This document shows, piece by piece, positions 35,914 through 44,469 of a DNA stretch of 64,000 bases. The position numbers were made by a program, and so were the translations under genes. How positions within the stretch are numbered: the first letter of the stretch is position 1; every line of letters begins with the position of its first letter. A model generated the notes under the pieces. It was not told the DNA's origin and ran no database searches. It worked only from the letters and a program-made list of their open reading frames with translations. Origin of the DNA: DASVUS01 sp036388675 (GTDB taxonomy: Bacteria; Armatimonadota; Abditibacteriia; Abditibacteriales; Abditibacteriaceae). The stretch lies in the NCBI GenBank assembly GCA_036388675.1, contig DASVRI010000016.1:62001-126000 (forward strand), read 5' to 3'.

Positions 35914-36570
35914 ATGAAGAGTCCTCGCTTAGTTTTCAATGGCGTCTTGTTTGGTGCTGCGCTGTGCGCCTTGCTGGCTGCTCTCTTTATCGGAGTTGGC
36001 ACCAAATCTCATGGCGCGCGCCGGATGCCTCCACTGCAACCACGAAGCGTTGTGGCCGCCCAGATTTTGGCCGCTGCCAAGAAGCAGCAGGGCACAATCT
36101 ACGACGCGAAATATCTCACCATTAATTATCCCGGCGGCGATGTGCCACGCGATCAAGGCGCCTGTACCGATGTCATCGTGCGAGCCCTGCGCGCCATCGG
36201 TTTCGACTTGCAGCGGCTGATGCATGAAGACATGCGGCGCAACTTCTACGTTTACCCGCAGAAATGGAGCTTGCCCGGCCCCGACCCCAACATCGACCAC
36301 CGTCGCGTGCCGAACCAGATGCGCTTCTTCGAGCGTCACGGCCTCGCCCTCACCTGCCGCGTGACGCCTGCGACTCTAGCACAATGGCAACCGGGCGATC
36401 TGGTGTACTGGGATACTGGTCGTGGGCGATTGCACACGGGTGTGGTTTCCGACAGCCGCAACATGCGCGGCGAACCTTATGTCATCCACAACGGCTGGGT
36501 TTGCATTGAAGACGACGCGCTCACGCGCTGGAAAATTATCGGCCACTACCGCTTTCCGCAGGCGAAGTGA
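35914..36570 (+). CDS. DUF1287-family exported protein (NlpC/P60-like)
   Basis: This gene encodes 218 aa. The N-terminal membrane segment LVFNGVLFGAALCALLAALFIGVG is a signal anchor. The DUF1287 core is GGDVPRDQGACTDVIVRALRAIGFDLQRLMHEDM, PNIDHRRVPNQMRFFERHG, QWQPGDLVYWDTGRGRLHTGVVSD, and NGWVCIEDDALTRWKIIGHYRF. The Cys in GACTD and later His suggest a cysteine-peptidase-like catalytic site acting in the periplasm. The start at 35914 is chosen because it precedes the hydrophobic segment; a longer frame begins at 35830. Confidence 0.85.
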   Translation: MKSPRLVFNGVLFGAALCALLAALFIGVGTKSHGARRMPPLQPRSVVAAQILAAAKKQQGTIYDAKYLTINYPGGDVPRDQGACTDVIVRALRAIGFDLQRLMHEDMRRNFYVYPQKWSLPGPDPNIDHRRVPNQMRFFERHGLALTCRVTPATLAQWQPGDLVYWDTGRGRLHTGVVSDSRNMRGEPYVIHNGWVCIEDDALTRWKIIGHYRFPQAK

Positions 36571-36990
36571 GTGCTCGCTAGTGAGTAATCACGACAAGCC
36601 GCCTATAGATAGCAGTGGGAGCCGTTGTCTCCAACAGGGTGCCCGTTGTGACGAACCCGGAGTGTTGGTTGCCTGAGAAGCAGACAACGACTTGTCTGCT
36701 GAGGGGCTGTGAGCGACGGGCTGTTTCAGGCTACACAGGCCCGTCGCTCACGCTCCGGGTTGGTGCAGATGTTTATTAGGGCTACGCAAAATATGTGATT
36801 GGTAGGGGCGAGGTTGCCTCGCCCGGGCTGCCTCGTGCAAGACGATCTCGTCAGAGCGCGAAGACCGTGCCCCTACGAACCATTGCAAGCCTGTTACATA
36901 AGTCCTATTTATGAGATGGCTTCGAGTGAGTACTCGCTGTTGAGTGGCTACTATCAAACAAGGATTGTTTGTTCAAGATTACCTTTTCTT
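36571..36990. repeat. Intergenic region with three palindromic repeat units
   Basis: Hairpin GCAGACAA-CGAC-TTGTCTGC spans 36680-36699. The GTGAGCGACGGG/CCCGTCGCTCAC inverted repeat (36709-36720 with 36740-36751) is shared with 2275-2343. A GTAGGGGCGAGG unit begins near 36802 and pairs loosely with CCCCTAC near 36872; it is related to 11843-11870. A GAGTACTC is at 36928-36935. An in-frame extension of the next gene crosses this region but is unlikely to be translated. Confidence 0.6.
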
Positions 36991-37656
36991 ATGCGATTGT
37001 CCCCTGAAAAGCAGCGACTCATCGCGGTTGCCTTGTTGTTGCTTTGGTGTACGACTCTCATCGTTTATAGAGCTTATCGTGCGTCCGGTTCCTTTGACGC
37101 CAGCGGCATCAAGTCTATGGCGGGGCTGCTCTGGAATCTGTTTCTGGCGACGGTGCCTTTGCTTTGGAGTTCGGCTTTTCGCGCCTTCATGGAGCGCAAG
37201 CGTCCAATCCTGGCGGGCATTTTCTTTTTTCTCTGGCTGCTCTTTTTGCCGAACGCCCCGTATATCCTCACCGACCTTGTTCATCTGGCGCCACGTCCTG
37301 ATGTTCCACTCTGGTATGTGCTGGCGCTGCTTCTATCCTGCGCTGGAGCCGGAACCATGCTGGGATACATTTCGCTCCTGGAGGTTCATAAGGTCATTGA
37401 ACACAGATCAGGTAAAGTAGCAGGCTGGACAGTCGCCGCCGGTTCTTTGATGTTATGTGGTTTTGGCATTTATCTGGGGCGCTTCCTGCGTTGGAATAGC
37501 TGGGATGCTTTCACGAACCCGATTCGACTGGCCAAATCAATCCTTGGGCAATTCATCGATCCGGGACCACATCCTCACCCTTTATCGGTAACTTTGATTT
37601 TCGGGATGGGCTTGATTGTCGGCTATCTCACGTTGCGCGCTGTCGCTACGGAATAG
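36991..37656 (+). CDS. DUF1361-family polytopic membrane protein
   Basis: This gene encodes 221 aa with six or seven hydrophobic segments. The DUF1361 signature is FFFLWLLFLPNAPYILTDLVHL followed by LGRFLRWNSWDAFTNP. The function of the family is not established. The start at 36991 was chosen as the ATG just before the first transmembrane helix; the frame stays open to 36799 across repeat DNA. No clear ribosome site is visible. A GAGTACTC at 37678-37685 lies in the gap to the convergent gdhA. Confidence 0.85.
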   Translation: MRLSPEKQRLIAVALLLLWCTTLIVYRAYRASGSFDASGIKSMAGLLWNLFLATVPLLWSSAFRAFMERKRPILAGIFFFLWLLFLPNAPYILTDLVHLAPRPDVPLWYVLALLLSCAGAGTMLGYISLLEVHKVIEHRSGKVAGWTVAAGSLMLCGFGIYLGRFLRWNSWDAFTNPIRLAKSILGQFIDPGPHPHPLSVTLIFGMGLIVGYLTLRAVATE

Positions 37657-37687
37657 ACGTATTCGAATTAGAGTATTGAGTACTCAA

Positions 37688-38989
37688 CTAACTCATCCAG
37701 CGCAGGCGCGTCGCCTCGGCAACGCGGTCGATGGCGATCAGATAAGCCGCCGTGCGCCAGTCGATGCCGTGTTTCGCGGCGACACGCGTCATTTCGTTGT
37801 AAGCGCGCAGCATAATCTCTTCCAACTCAGCGCGCACACGCTCTTCCTTCCAACGGAACTCCGTAAGGTTTTGCGTCCATTCGAAGTAAGAAACCGTGAC
37901 ACCGCCCGCGTTGGCCAGCAGATCGGGCAACGTGCAGATGCCGCGCTCGTGCAGCACTTGCGCTCCACCTGCCGTAACCGGCGCGTTGGCCGCTTCAACC
38001 ACCAAACGAGCATTCACACTGGCCGCCACTTGAGCATCAATAACGCCGCCGAGCGCCGCAGGAATGAGAATGTCGCAGGGCGTTTCCAGCAGCGTGTCGG
38101 GCTTGAGCGGCTCCACGCCGGAAAAACCACGCACCGTGGCGTTTTGCGCCTGATGCAGCAACAACGCCGGAATGTCGATGCCGCGCTCGTTGATGATGTT
38201 GCCCGAAGCGTCGCCCACAGCGATGATTTTTGCGCCGGCCTCGTGCAGCAAGCGCGCAGTGTGGCTGCCCACGTTGCCAAATCCCTGAATCACGACACGA
38301 GCGCCTTCGATTTTCAGCCCCAGCGTTTGGCACGTCGCGCGAGTCAGTAGCGCCACGCCACGCCCGGTGGCATCTTCGCGGCCCGGTGAGCCACCCAGAT
38401 GCAATGGCTTGCCGGTGACGACAGCGGGAGTGTAACCGTGCATCTGCGAGTACTCATCCATGATCCACGCCATGGTCTGGGCGTTGGTGTTCATATCCGG
38501 TGCGGGAATGTCGCGGCTGGGGCCGATGATGTCGCCGATGGCACGCACAAACGAGCGTGTGAGGCGCTGTTTTTCATCGCTGCTCATGCGCTGCGGTTCG
38601 CACGAAATGCCGCCTTTAGCGCCGCCAAACGGCACATCCACCAGGGCGGTTTTCCACGTCATGATAGCCGCAAGCGCGCGTGATTCGTCCTCATTGACCG
38701 ATGGATGATAGCGCAAGCCGCCTTTGCATGGGCCACGCGTGTTGTCGTGCTGCACGCGGTAGCCGTTAAAGACGCGCCATTCGCCCGAATCCATCTTGAG
38801 GGGCAGCTCGACCAATAGCTCGCGGAAGGGACGTTGCAGAATGGTTCGCTCAAAATCGGGCAGTTGCAGTACATCGGCGGCCCGCTCGAACATGAAGTTG
38901 ACCGTTTCAAAGGCCGATAGCTTGTCCAGCGCCTGGGGAGTCGGCGGTTCAGTACTCGGCTTTGCGCCTGGCGGAAGCTCTGAACTCAT
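37688..38989 (-). CDS. gdhA: Glutamate dehydrogenase (Glu/Leu/Phe/Val family)
   Basis: This gene encodes 433 aa. GDH interconverts glutamate and 2-oxoglutarate plus ammonium. The N-terminal domain holds the active-site region DNTRGPCKGGLRYHPSVNEDE and the catalytic Lys in DVPFGGAKGGI. The dinucleotide fold has VVIQGFGNVGSHTARLLHEAGAKI and AANAPVT. The length matches hexameric GDHs. Its ATG overlaps the stop of the upstream GNAT gene (ATGA at 38986-38989), showing coupling. The cofactor cannot be assigned safely from sequence. Confidence 0.96.
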   Translation of the reverse strand: MSSELPPGAKPSTEPPTPQALDKLSAFETVNFMFERAADVLQLPDFERTILQRPFRELLVELPLKMDSGEWRVFNGYRVQHDNTRGPCKGGLRYHPSVNEDESRALAAIMTWKTALVDVPFGGAKGGISCEPQRMSSDEKQRLTRSFVRAIGDIIGPSRDIPAPDMNTNAQTMAWIMDEYSQMHGYTPAVVTGKPLHLGGSPGREDATGRGVALLTRATCQTLGLKIEGARVVIQGFGNVGSHTARLLHEAGAKIIAVGDASGNIINERGIDIPALLLHQAQNATVRGFSGVEPLKPDTLLETPCDILIPAALGGVIDAQVAASVNARLVVEAANAPVTAGGAQVLHERGICTLPDLLANAGGVTVSYFEWTQNLTEFRWKEERVRAELEEIMLRAYNEMTRVAAKHGIDWRTAAYLIAIDRVAEATRLRWMS

Positions 38990-39657
38990 AACGTTTTTAC
39001 CAGGTCGATAACGTTCTCGCTCATGTGCTGCACCTCGCCGCGCGCATCGACGAAATGCCATGTATCGGTGTACACCTTGCCGATTGGCGCGTAACCAATC
39101 CGCTCATAGAGGGCGCGGGCACGCACGTTTTCCGTTCCCACAGCCAGGCTCACTTGGTCGAATCCGCCTTCGCGCACCACACGTTCGCAGGCTTCGAGCA
39201 AGCGCGAACCAACGCTCATGCCCTGAAATGCCGGAAAGACACGCAGCGATTGAATGTCGGGAATGTGCGGATGCGTCGGCTTGCCGCGCCAGTGAATGGC
39301 GGCCTGACCAATGGGGTGATTGTTGAAGTCGGCGATCAAAACGCAAACGTGACCTTCGCGATGTCCCTGCCATTGCGCCTGATACCAATCGCGCAGGTCG
39401 GCGCCGCCCTGCCATTCCAGAGCCAGGTTATCGCGCTCGCGCAGATAGCGAATCGTGATGTGGCGCGGCGGCACTTCAAATGCCAGCAAGGGTTCTTCGG
39501 GAGTACTCACCAGGCTCGGGCGAGACACCGAAACGTCGTCGGACGCTCCTGCGGGCGTAGAAGTGCCGCCACCGGATTGATTATGCAATTCTTGAGATTG
39601 GGTCGAATCGAAGCTGTGCAGAGAAGACGACACCGTGGAAACGCTCATCGCTTCCAT
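38986..39657 (-). CDS. GNAT-family N-acetyltransferase
   Basis: This gene encodes 223 aa. The C-terminal ~160 aa form one GNAT domain, with the acetyl-CoA loop RVFPAFQGMSVGSRLLEACE and ARALYERIGYAPIGKVY. The N-terminal ~55 aa are Ser/Gly/Thr-rich and probably disordered (SSSLHSFDSTQSQE...). It is translationally coupled to gdhA. The acceptor is unknown; protein acetylation of a neighbour is a guess. An in-frame ATG 9 bases further (39648) is equally possible as the start. Confidence 0.8.
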   Translation of the reverse strand: MEAMSVSTVSSSLHSFDSTQSQELHNQSGGGTSTPAGASDDVSVSRPSLVSTPEEPLLAFEVPPRHITIRYLRERDNLALEWQGGADLRDWYQAQWQGHREGHVCVLIADFNNHPIGQAAIHWRGKPTHPHIPDIQSLRVFPAFQGMSVGSRLLEACERVVREGGFDQVSLAVGTENVRARALYERIGYAPIGKVYTDTWHFVDARGEVQHMSENVIDLVKTL

Positions 39658-39762
39658 TATAAAACGTCTGCCGGTCTTTGGCTATTTTACGCCTGGCGAG
39701 TACTCGCACCGGGTACTTGGCGCGAGCACTCGGCTGAGTGAGTCGTCGCACAACGCACCGCT

Positions 39763-40353
39763 TCACGCTTCGAGGCCGGCCTGGAAAACGGAAAAAGCGC
39801 GCGAAACCTTATCGAGCAGTTCAGGAATATCGACAGGTTTGAAGATGTAATCGGACATCGGCGTGCCGGGCAGTGCGTTGAAACGCTTTTGAAGCATGTG
39901 ATCTTTGCTGGTGAGGTAGAAAATGCGCGTGAAACGAAAGCGTTGCGCGTAGCGTGGCTCGTTGCGCAAAATTTGTGTCACATCGTAGCCGCTTATGCCG
40001 GGCAGAGAAAGTGCCAGCAAAATGATGTGCGGTTCGAAATTGTCGGCCAGCATCAGGCCATACTGACCATCGGTGGCGATTTCAACTTTATAACCATCGT
40101 TCTCCAACAGCGCGACAATCAAGTCAGCCGCTTCAATGTCGCTTTCGATGACCAAAACGCGGCGGTCATCGGTCTCGGCGCTTTCCACAGCGGCGCTTTC
40201 CACAGCGGCGCTTTCCACAGCGGCGTCTTGCACGCTCGCGGCATGGTTGTTTGTGACATCCACAGGGCGTGACGCATCCAACGGCGTTTGCGCTGATGAC
40301 AAAGGCAAAGATTGTAGCGACGAGAAACGATCCAAAGTCATAGCCGTTTTCAC
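39763..40353 (-). CDS. Degenerate receiver-domain protein lacking the phospho-acceptor Asp
   Basis: This gene encodes 196 aa. Residues 64-190 have the receiver fold: RVLVIESDIEAADLIVALLENDGYKV, ILLALSLPGISGYDV, IFYLTSKDH and YIFKPVDIPEL. The Asp that normally follows ILL is Ala at 114, and the acidic pair is E70-S71, while the Thr/Ser and the Lys (172) switch residues remain. It therefore cannot be phosphorylated in the usual way. The N-terminal ~60 aa are low-complexity, with three perfect AAVES units. A GGDEF response regulator lies directly upstream on the same strand. Confidence 0.85.
   Translation of the reverse strand: MKTAMTLDRFSSLQSLPLSSAQTPLDASRPVDVTNNHAASVQDAAVESAAVESAAVESAETDDRRVLVIESDIEAADLIVALLENDGYKVEIATDGQYGLMLADNFEPHIILLALSLPGISGYDVTQILRNEPRYAQRFRFTRIFYLTSKDHMLQKRFNALPGTPMSDYIFKPVDIPELLDKVSRAFSVFQAGLEA
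40177..40221 (-). repeat. 15-bp tandem repeat, three perfect copies, inside the receiver gene
   Basis: GGCGCTTTCCACAGC is repeated three times without mismatch (40177-40191, 40192-40206, 40207-40221), encoding AAVES units. The length keeps the frame. Confidence 0.95.
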
Positions 40354-40443
40354 TTACTCCAAAGTTGGATTGCACACCGAATGTGAGAACCGCCCGGTGC
40401 AACAGAAACCGGGAACGGGCTCCATTTCCAGCAAATCATAACC

Positions 40444-40463
40444 GACAGGCTCCACCGCCTGTC
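40444..40463 (-). terminator. Short hairpin downstream of the diguanylate cyclase gene
   Basis: GACAGGC-N6-GCCTGTC lies in the 233-base gap between the GGDEF gene and the receiver gene. No T tract follows, so termination is uncertain. The rest of the gap shows no gene. Confidence 0.35.
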
Positions 40464-40586
40464 TTCCGAGCGTCGAGGTGTATTCAGACGCGTCCTGAGT
40501 GCTCAGCATTCTTCGGGAACGAGAGGAACATCGTATGCGTGGCACCACAAATCTCAGGTGCCCCAATCGCAGACTTTGTGTCAGGC

Positions 40587-41552
40587 TCAACGTGCATCGA
40601 GTACGCCAATTGAATGCACCATAATCCGATTCCGTCCGCCTTCTTTGGCCTCATAGAGCGCCCGGTCGGCGGCTTGCACCAGAGTACTGGCTAAACGCGT
40701 CATGCGGGCATCTTCCGATTCGACCTTGCGCGCCACAGCGATACCGCCGGAAACCGTCACACGCAGCGATTCTTCAGAACTGTCCTCGCGTGGGCGCACC
40801 AGGGGCACTTTCAAAGCCTCAACGGTGGCGCGCACCTTCTCGGCAAAGGAGCGGGCACCCACTTCTTCGGTGGCGGGCAAAATCGAAGCGAATTCTTCCC
40901 CGCCGATGCGTGCCACAGTATCAATGCGGCGCGAGGAGTTTTGCAAAACATCACCAAACGCTTGCAGCACTATGTCGCCCTGAGCGTGCCCCCAATTGTC
41001 GTTGATAGGCTTGAAACGGTCCAGGTCGAACATCACAATCGACAGCGAATTTCCAAAGCGTTGCGCACGGCGCAGTTCGTCTTCAAGCTGCGAGTCGAAG
41101 TGGCGGCGATTACAAAGGCCAGTCAAACTATCGGTGATCGCCAGATGCGACAACTGCTCGTTCGAAACGCGCAGTTCTTCCTGGAGCTTGCGCATACGCA
41201 GCGCGGCACGCACGCGGGCCAGCAGCTCGGGCGCAGCGAACGGTTTGCACACGTAATCGACCGCCATTTCCAGCCCCGTGACACGGTCTTCCATTTCTGC
41301 TTTGGCCGTCACAAAAATGATGGGAATGTTGACCGACGAAGGCCTGTCCTGCAAAGTCTGCGCGACCTCATAGCCCGACATGCGCGGCATCATGACGTCG
41401 AGCAGAATAAGATCGGGATTACGATCCTGCACGAGCTTGAGCGCCTGTTCGCCGTCGCGCGCCTGGATGACATCGTAGTCCTCCACGCGCAGCGTCAGCG
41501 CCATAAGTGAATTGATTTCGGGATCGTCTTCAACAACCAGGATCAACGCCAT
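40587..41552 (-). CDS. PleD-like response regulator diguanylate cyclase
   Basis: This gene encodes 321 aa. The N-terminal receiver has the acidic pair E8-D9 and phospho-Asp D52 (LILLDVMMPRMSG), with Thr and Lys in VTAK and CKPF. A short helix leads to the GGDEF domain: DSLTGLCNRRHF, FDLDRFKPINDNWGHAQGD, and the active site GGEEF at 217-221. The inhibitory I-site RxxD is present as R208-x-x-D211, five residues before GGEEF, so it should make c-di-GMP from two GTP under product control. GAGG lies upstream of the ATG. Confidence 0.96.
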   Translation of the reverse strand: MALILVVEDDPEINSLMALTLRVEDYDVIQARDGEQALKLVQDRNPDLILLDVMMPRMSGYEVAQTLQDRPSSVNIPIIFVTAKAEMEDRVTGLEMAVDYVCKPFAAPELLARVRAALRMRKLQEELRVSNEQLSHLAITDSLTGLCNRRHFDSQLEDELRRAQRFGNSLSIVMFDLDRFKPINDNWGHAQGDIVLQAFGDVLQNSSRRIDTVARIGGEEFASILPATEEVGARSFAEKVRATVEALKVPLVRPREDSSEESLRVTVSGGIAVARKVESEDARMTRLASTLVQAADRALYEAKEGGRNRIMVHSIGVLDAR

Positions 41553-42092
41553 TTTGCGGCCTCTCGGAAATGGTTATCTGTGATGTAATTAAAACGGCTC
41601 CAACAGGAGCTTCCAAAGGGAACTGCTGCCGGGGATACTGCCTGGAATGGCCCCAGAGCGAACGTGCAACAGCCACTGCTTGCTCAGGTGAGCCGGCACA
41701 AAGGCGCATACAAAGCAAAGTGCGTGCCCACCCGAAGAGAACACCTGAAGCACATCTGGCGCACACAAGCAGCCCACCGTAGTCTGGCAACGTTTACGCC
41801 ATTAAAGACATTCTGCGTGAACCTCCGCCCTTTGCAAGTCTCCCCGCACTTGCGGCAACAAAGCGGTTGACATCACAAAGAAGTTTAAGCATAATCCTTT
41901 TCAAATCAAAGAGCGTGCTGCTCCAAGAGCGTGTTGCTTTAACGGCAGCGTGTTGCTTTAACGGCGATGATGCTAAGGGAGCGGCATCACCAGGCGCGGC
42001 GAGAAGCAGAAGCGGGGTGTTTTCTTTCTTCCACGGAGTCAATCCGTTGGAGGGAAGAAGACATCCCGCTTTTTGTTTAAAGGCCGTGTGCA
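41553..42092. other. 540-base intergenic leader region with long hairpin
   Basis: This region lies between divergent genes. A tandem repeat GCGTGTTGCTTTAACGGC occurs twice around 41928-41965. A GATGC/GCATC stem follows, then a long imperfect hairpin (about 42012-42070: AGCGGGGTGTTTTCTTTCTT against GGAAGAAGACATCCCGCT) ending in TTTTTG, only ~20 bases before the next plus-strand ATG. This has the form of a transcription attenuator. I recognise no known riboswitch class. Short open frames here look non-coding. Confidence 0.5.
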
Positions 42093-42797
42093 ATGACCGC
42101 TCGCGGGAGAACGACCACCGTGCAAGACACCTCGCTGCAAAACACATTCGACAAACCGCGCTGGCCCACGCGCGTGCGCCCGGAGAAGATTCGTCGCCTG
42201 TATGAAACGGAGGCACGCGGCCTCATCGACGAAAAGTTGTTGGAGGAAGTGCTGCTTGCCATGTATCTGCGGTGCCAGGCCATTCTCATCTGCACGGCAG
42301 CGGCGGGCGGACGCGTCAAGTGCTTCCGTTGTGAGTACGTTATCCAGCGGCGCTGGTATCCGGGCGCGCCGGGCAATCCCGAGGCCGAGGGCACGACCAG
42401 CGCCGCCGAAGTGCTGCGTTGTCCCCAATGTTCGTGGCAGACAACGTGGGCAATTTACTTCAAAAGCTTTCAAGGCAAAAAGCTGTGGGGCGGCGGCGCT
42501 CTTCCGGCCATCGAAAAGTTTGTGGAGGGCTTTGGCGGCGCGCGAACATCACGCGACAAGATAATGTTGATTGACGCCTTGATTCATGCTTATCACCAGG
42601 AGATGAAGCACAACCCGACGCGCCCCGTGGCGACCCAGATGATCGAGGGCAAGAACCGGGACGTGATCGAACTGCTGGAAAGTCTGGCTTACGGCGAGGC
42701 CGCACCGGAAATGAAGGCCACGAAAGCCGCCTGGGACGAGAAGACACGCATCGCCAACGACAACTCGCGCGGGAAACTTAGAGGCGGTGCAAATTAG
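42093..42797 (+). CDS. Hypothetical protein with split CxxC zinc ribbon
   Basis: This gene encodes 234 aa and is not recognised. Two cysteine pairs, KCFRCEYV and RCPQCSWQT, 30 residues apart, form a probable zinc ribbon at about 75-115. Around it are helical segments (LIDEKLLEEVLLAMYLRCQAIL; RDKIMLIDALIHAYHQEMKHNP; NRDVIELLESLAYG). The Asp/Glu/Lys-rich composition and a conserved-looking RPVATQMIEGKNRDVIELL suggest a nucleic-acid-associated protein. The preceding terminator-like hairpin suggests regulated expression. Confidence 0.6.
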   Translation: MTARGRTTTVQDTSLQNTFDKPRWPTRVRPEKIRRLYETEARGLIDEKLLEEVLLAMYLRCQAILICTAAAGGRVKCFRCEYVIQRRWYPGAPGNPEAEGTTSAAEVLRCPQCSWQTTWAIYFKSFQGKKLWGGGALPAIEKFVEGFGGARTSRDKIMLIDALIHAYHQEMKHNPTRPVATQMIEGKNRDVIELLESLAYGEAAPEMKATKAAWDEKTRIANDNSRGKLRGGAN

Positions 42798-42870
42798 CGG
42801 CAGAAAGCGGCAGCGCCACCAGGCAGTGCATCAGCGTAAGATTACGCCACCGGCTTGTTGGTGCTCTGCC

Positions 42871-43635
42871 CTAACGCAACAGTTCGGCGCCATCGACCGG
42901 CAAAATCGCGCCGCTGATGAATTGCGGCCCGCCGATGAGAAAAACCACGCTCTGCGCGATTTCTTCGGGCGTGCCGAAGCGCCCCAGCGGAACACGCGTG
43001 CGCAGATGAGTTTCGTCATCCGAGTACTCGTCATCTTCGCCCTGCGTTTCAGAAGGCAACAAAATGGTGCCGGGACAAATGCAATTGACGCGCACGTGAG
43101 GCGCCAGCGCCTTGGCCAGCGCCTGCGTCAGCATCACAACACCGGCTTTGGAAACGCAATACGGCACATAGTTCTTAAGAGGACGCAGCCCATGAATATC
43201 GGCGATATTGACGATGGCGCCGTGCTGCTGCTGCAAGAAATGATCGCCTAAAGCTTTAGAAAGCAGGTATGGTCCTTTCAAATTGGCCGCGATATGGTCA
43301 TCGAAATCGGCTTCCGTCATCTCCGCAAATGGCGTGCGACGAAAAATTGCGGCGCTGTTGACGAGCGCGGTGACGCCGCCCAGCGCATCGAGTACTCGCT
43401 CGCGGAATGTGGCAACGGCGTCCGCATTCGAAACCTCAAGTGGCAGGGCCACGAACTTTCCGTCAGGGTTAACTTGCTGCAACGTTCGCACGGTTTCCTG
43501 CGCTTCCTGCCCGGAACGGTTATATGTGATGGCGACATTGGCACCGGCGCGGGCGCACTCCAGGGCGATGGCGCGCCCGACCCGCACCGCACCACCCGTC
43601 ACAACAACCGTCTGCCCCGCCAGTGAAATCGTCAC
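42871..43635 (-). CDS. Short-chain dehydrogenase/reductase, pteridine-reductase-like
   Basis: This gene encodes 254 aa, the classic SDR length. The NAD(P)-binding loop is TGGAVRVGRAIA; other features are NSAAIF, the catalytic Tyr-Lys pair in YCVSK with Ser/Asp upstream, and PGTILLP after beta strand 6. The GGAVRVGRAIA form and the following ITYNRSG resemble pteridine reductases and FabG-like enzymes that prefer NADPH. The substrate is unknown. The insert GEDDEYSDDETHLRTR carries a GAGTACTC-encoded EYS. Confidence 0.88.
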   Translation of the reverse strand: MTISLAGQTVVVTGGAVRVGRAIALECARAGANVAITYNRSGQEAQETVRTLQQVNPDGKFVALPLEVSNADAVATFRERVLDALGGVTALVNSAAIFRRTPFAEMTEADFDDHIAANLKGPYLLSKALGDHFLQQQHGAIVNIADIHGLRPLKNYVPYCVSKAGVVMLTQALAKALAPHVRVNCICPGTILLPSETQGEDDEYSDDETHLRTRVPLGRFGTPEEIAQSVVFLIGGPQFISGAILPVDGAELLR

Positions 43636-43638
43636 GGT

Positions 43639-43693
43639 TTACACCTTGTGTTAGTCACACCTTGTGTTGGTCACACCTTGTGTTGGTCACACC
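43639..43693. repeat. 16-bp tandem repeat between two minus-strand genes
   Basis: Units TCACACCTTGTGTTGG are repeated three times plus a partial, with one variant first unit. It fills the 51-base gap between the metallo-hydrolase stop region and the SDR start, ending a few bases before the SDR ATG. Confidence 0.9.
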
Positions 43694-44460
43694 TCAATGG
43701 TTTGCGTGTCGTAAGCGACCTCGACACCGGGCGGCAGTTCCGCGTTGATGGTGCGGTGTTCAAGGTCGTGCGCGATGTGTGTAAAGAGAGCGCGGCGCGG
43801 CTTCAGTTTCTCAACGGCATGGAGCGCCTGCGCTACGCTGAAGTGCGCCGGATGTTCTTTGTAGCGCAACGCGCCCAGCACCAGCAAATCGGCGTCGCGC
43901 ATCAGATCCCACGACGTGTCAGGGATATACGAACAGTCGGTTGCGTACACCAGAGTGCGAGTGTCGCTTTCGATGCGGTAGGCGAAAATCTCGCGCTTGT
44001 AGTGCATGATGGGAATAGCCGTGACACGCAAGTTCTCCACCTTCACGGTTTGGCGAGGCTCCAACACATGACCGCGCACGCGCGGGAACCCGCCATGATT
44101 GCGGCCCTCAACAAAAACATAATCGAATACCACTTTGAGGCGTGTCATGGTTTCTTCGTTGGCGTAGCCGTCGATGTAGCCGCACTTATCGGTGATGGGC
44201 CGCAAGTCGTCTAGACCGATGATGTGGTCGTTGTGCGAATGCGTCCATAGCACGCCGGACAGCGTAGTAATACCGGCGCGCAGAAACTGCTCTCGCAGAT
44301 CGGGTGTGGAATCAACGAGTACTCGCGTATCGCCTTCCTCCACCAGAATGGAAGAGCGCAGCCGCTTGTTGCACAGGTCATTGCTGCGACATACATCACA
44401 ATCGCAGGCGATGTAGGGCACGCCATAACTGGTGCCGGTGCCAAGAAAATTCAGTTTCAT
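43687..44460 (-). CDS. Metallo-beta-lactamase-fold hydrolase, PhnP-like
   Basis: This gene encodes 257 aa. The zinc motif HxHxDH is H74-S-H76-N-D78-H79 (LWTHSHNDHIIGLDDLRP). The N-terminal GTGTSYGVPYIACDCDVC has the Cys-rich loop of PhnP-type phosphodiesterases, which bind an extra structural metal. Further ligands are in IPIMHYKRE, YATDCSYI and FTHIAHD. PhnP cleaves cyclic phosphate diesters, but no phn genes are nearby, so the substrate is open. Confidence 0.88.
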   Translation of the reverse strand: MKLNFLGTGTSYGVPYIACDCDVCRSNDLCNKRLRSSILVEEGDTRVLVDSTPDLREQFLRAGITTLSGVLWTHSHNDHIIGLDDLRPITDKCGYIDGYANEETMTRLKVVFDYVFVEGRNHGGFPRVRGHVLEPRQTVKVENLRVTAIPIMHYKREIFAYRIESDTRTLVYATDCSYIPDTSWDLMRDADLLVLGALRYKEHPAHFSVAQALHAVEKLKPRRALFTHIAHDLEHRTINAELPPGVEVAYDTQTIEV

Positions 44461-44469
44461 CTCAAGTCG

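Noticed and set aside
40177..40221. Repeat considered as CRISPR-like
   Set aside because: Spacer-less 15-bp coding repeat in frame inside a gene.
41553..42092. T-box, cobalamin or c-di-GMP riboswitch upstream of the zinc-ribbon gene
   Set aside because: No conserved core of any of these classes could be recognised by eye; kept only as an unclassified leader hairpin.
43639..43693. Tandem repeat considered as a CRISPR remnant
   Set aside because: Units are 16 bp with no spacers, and no cas genes are in the window.
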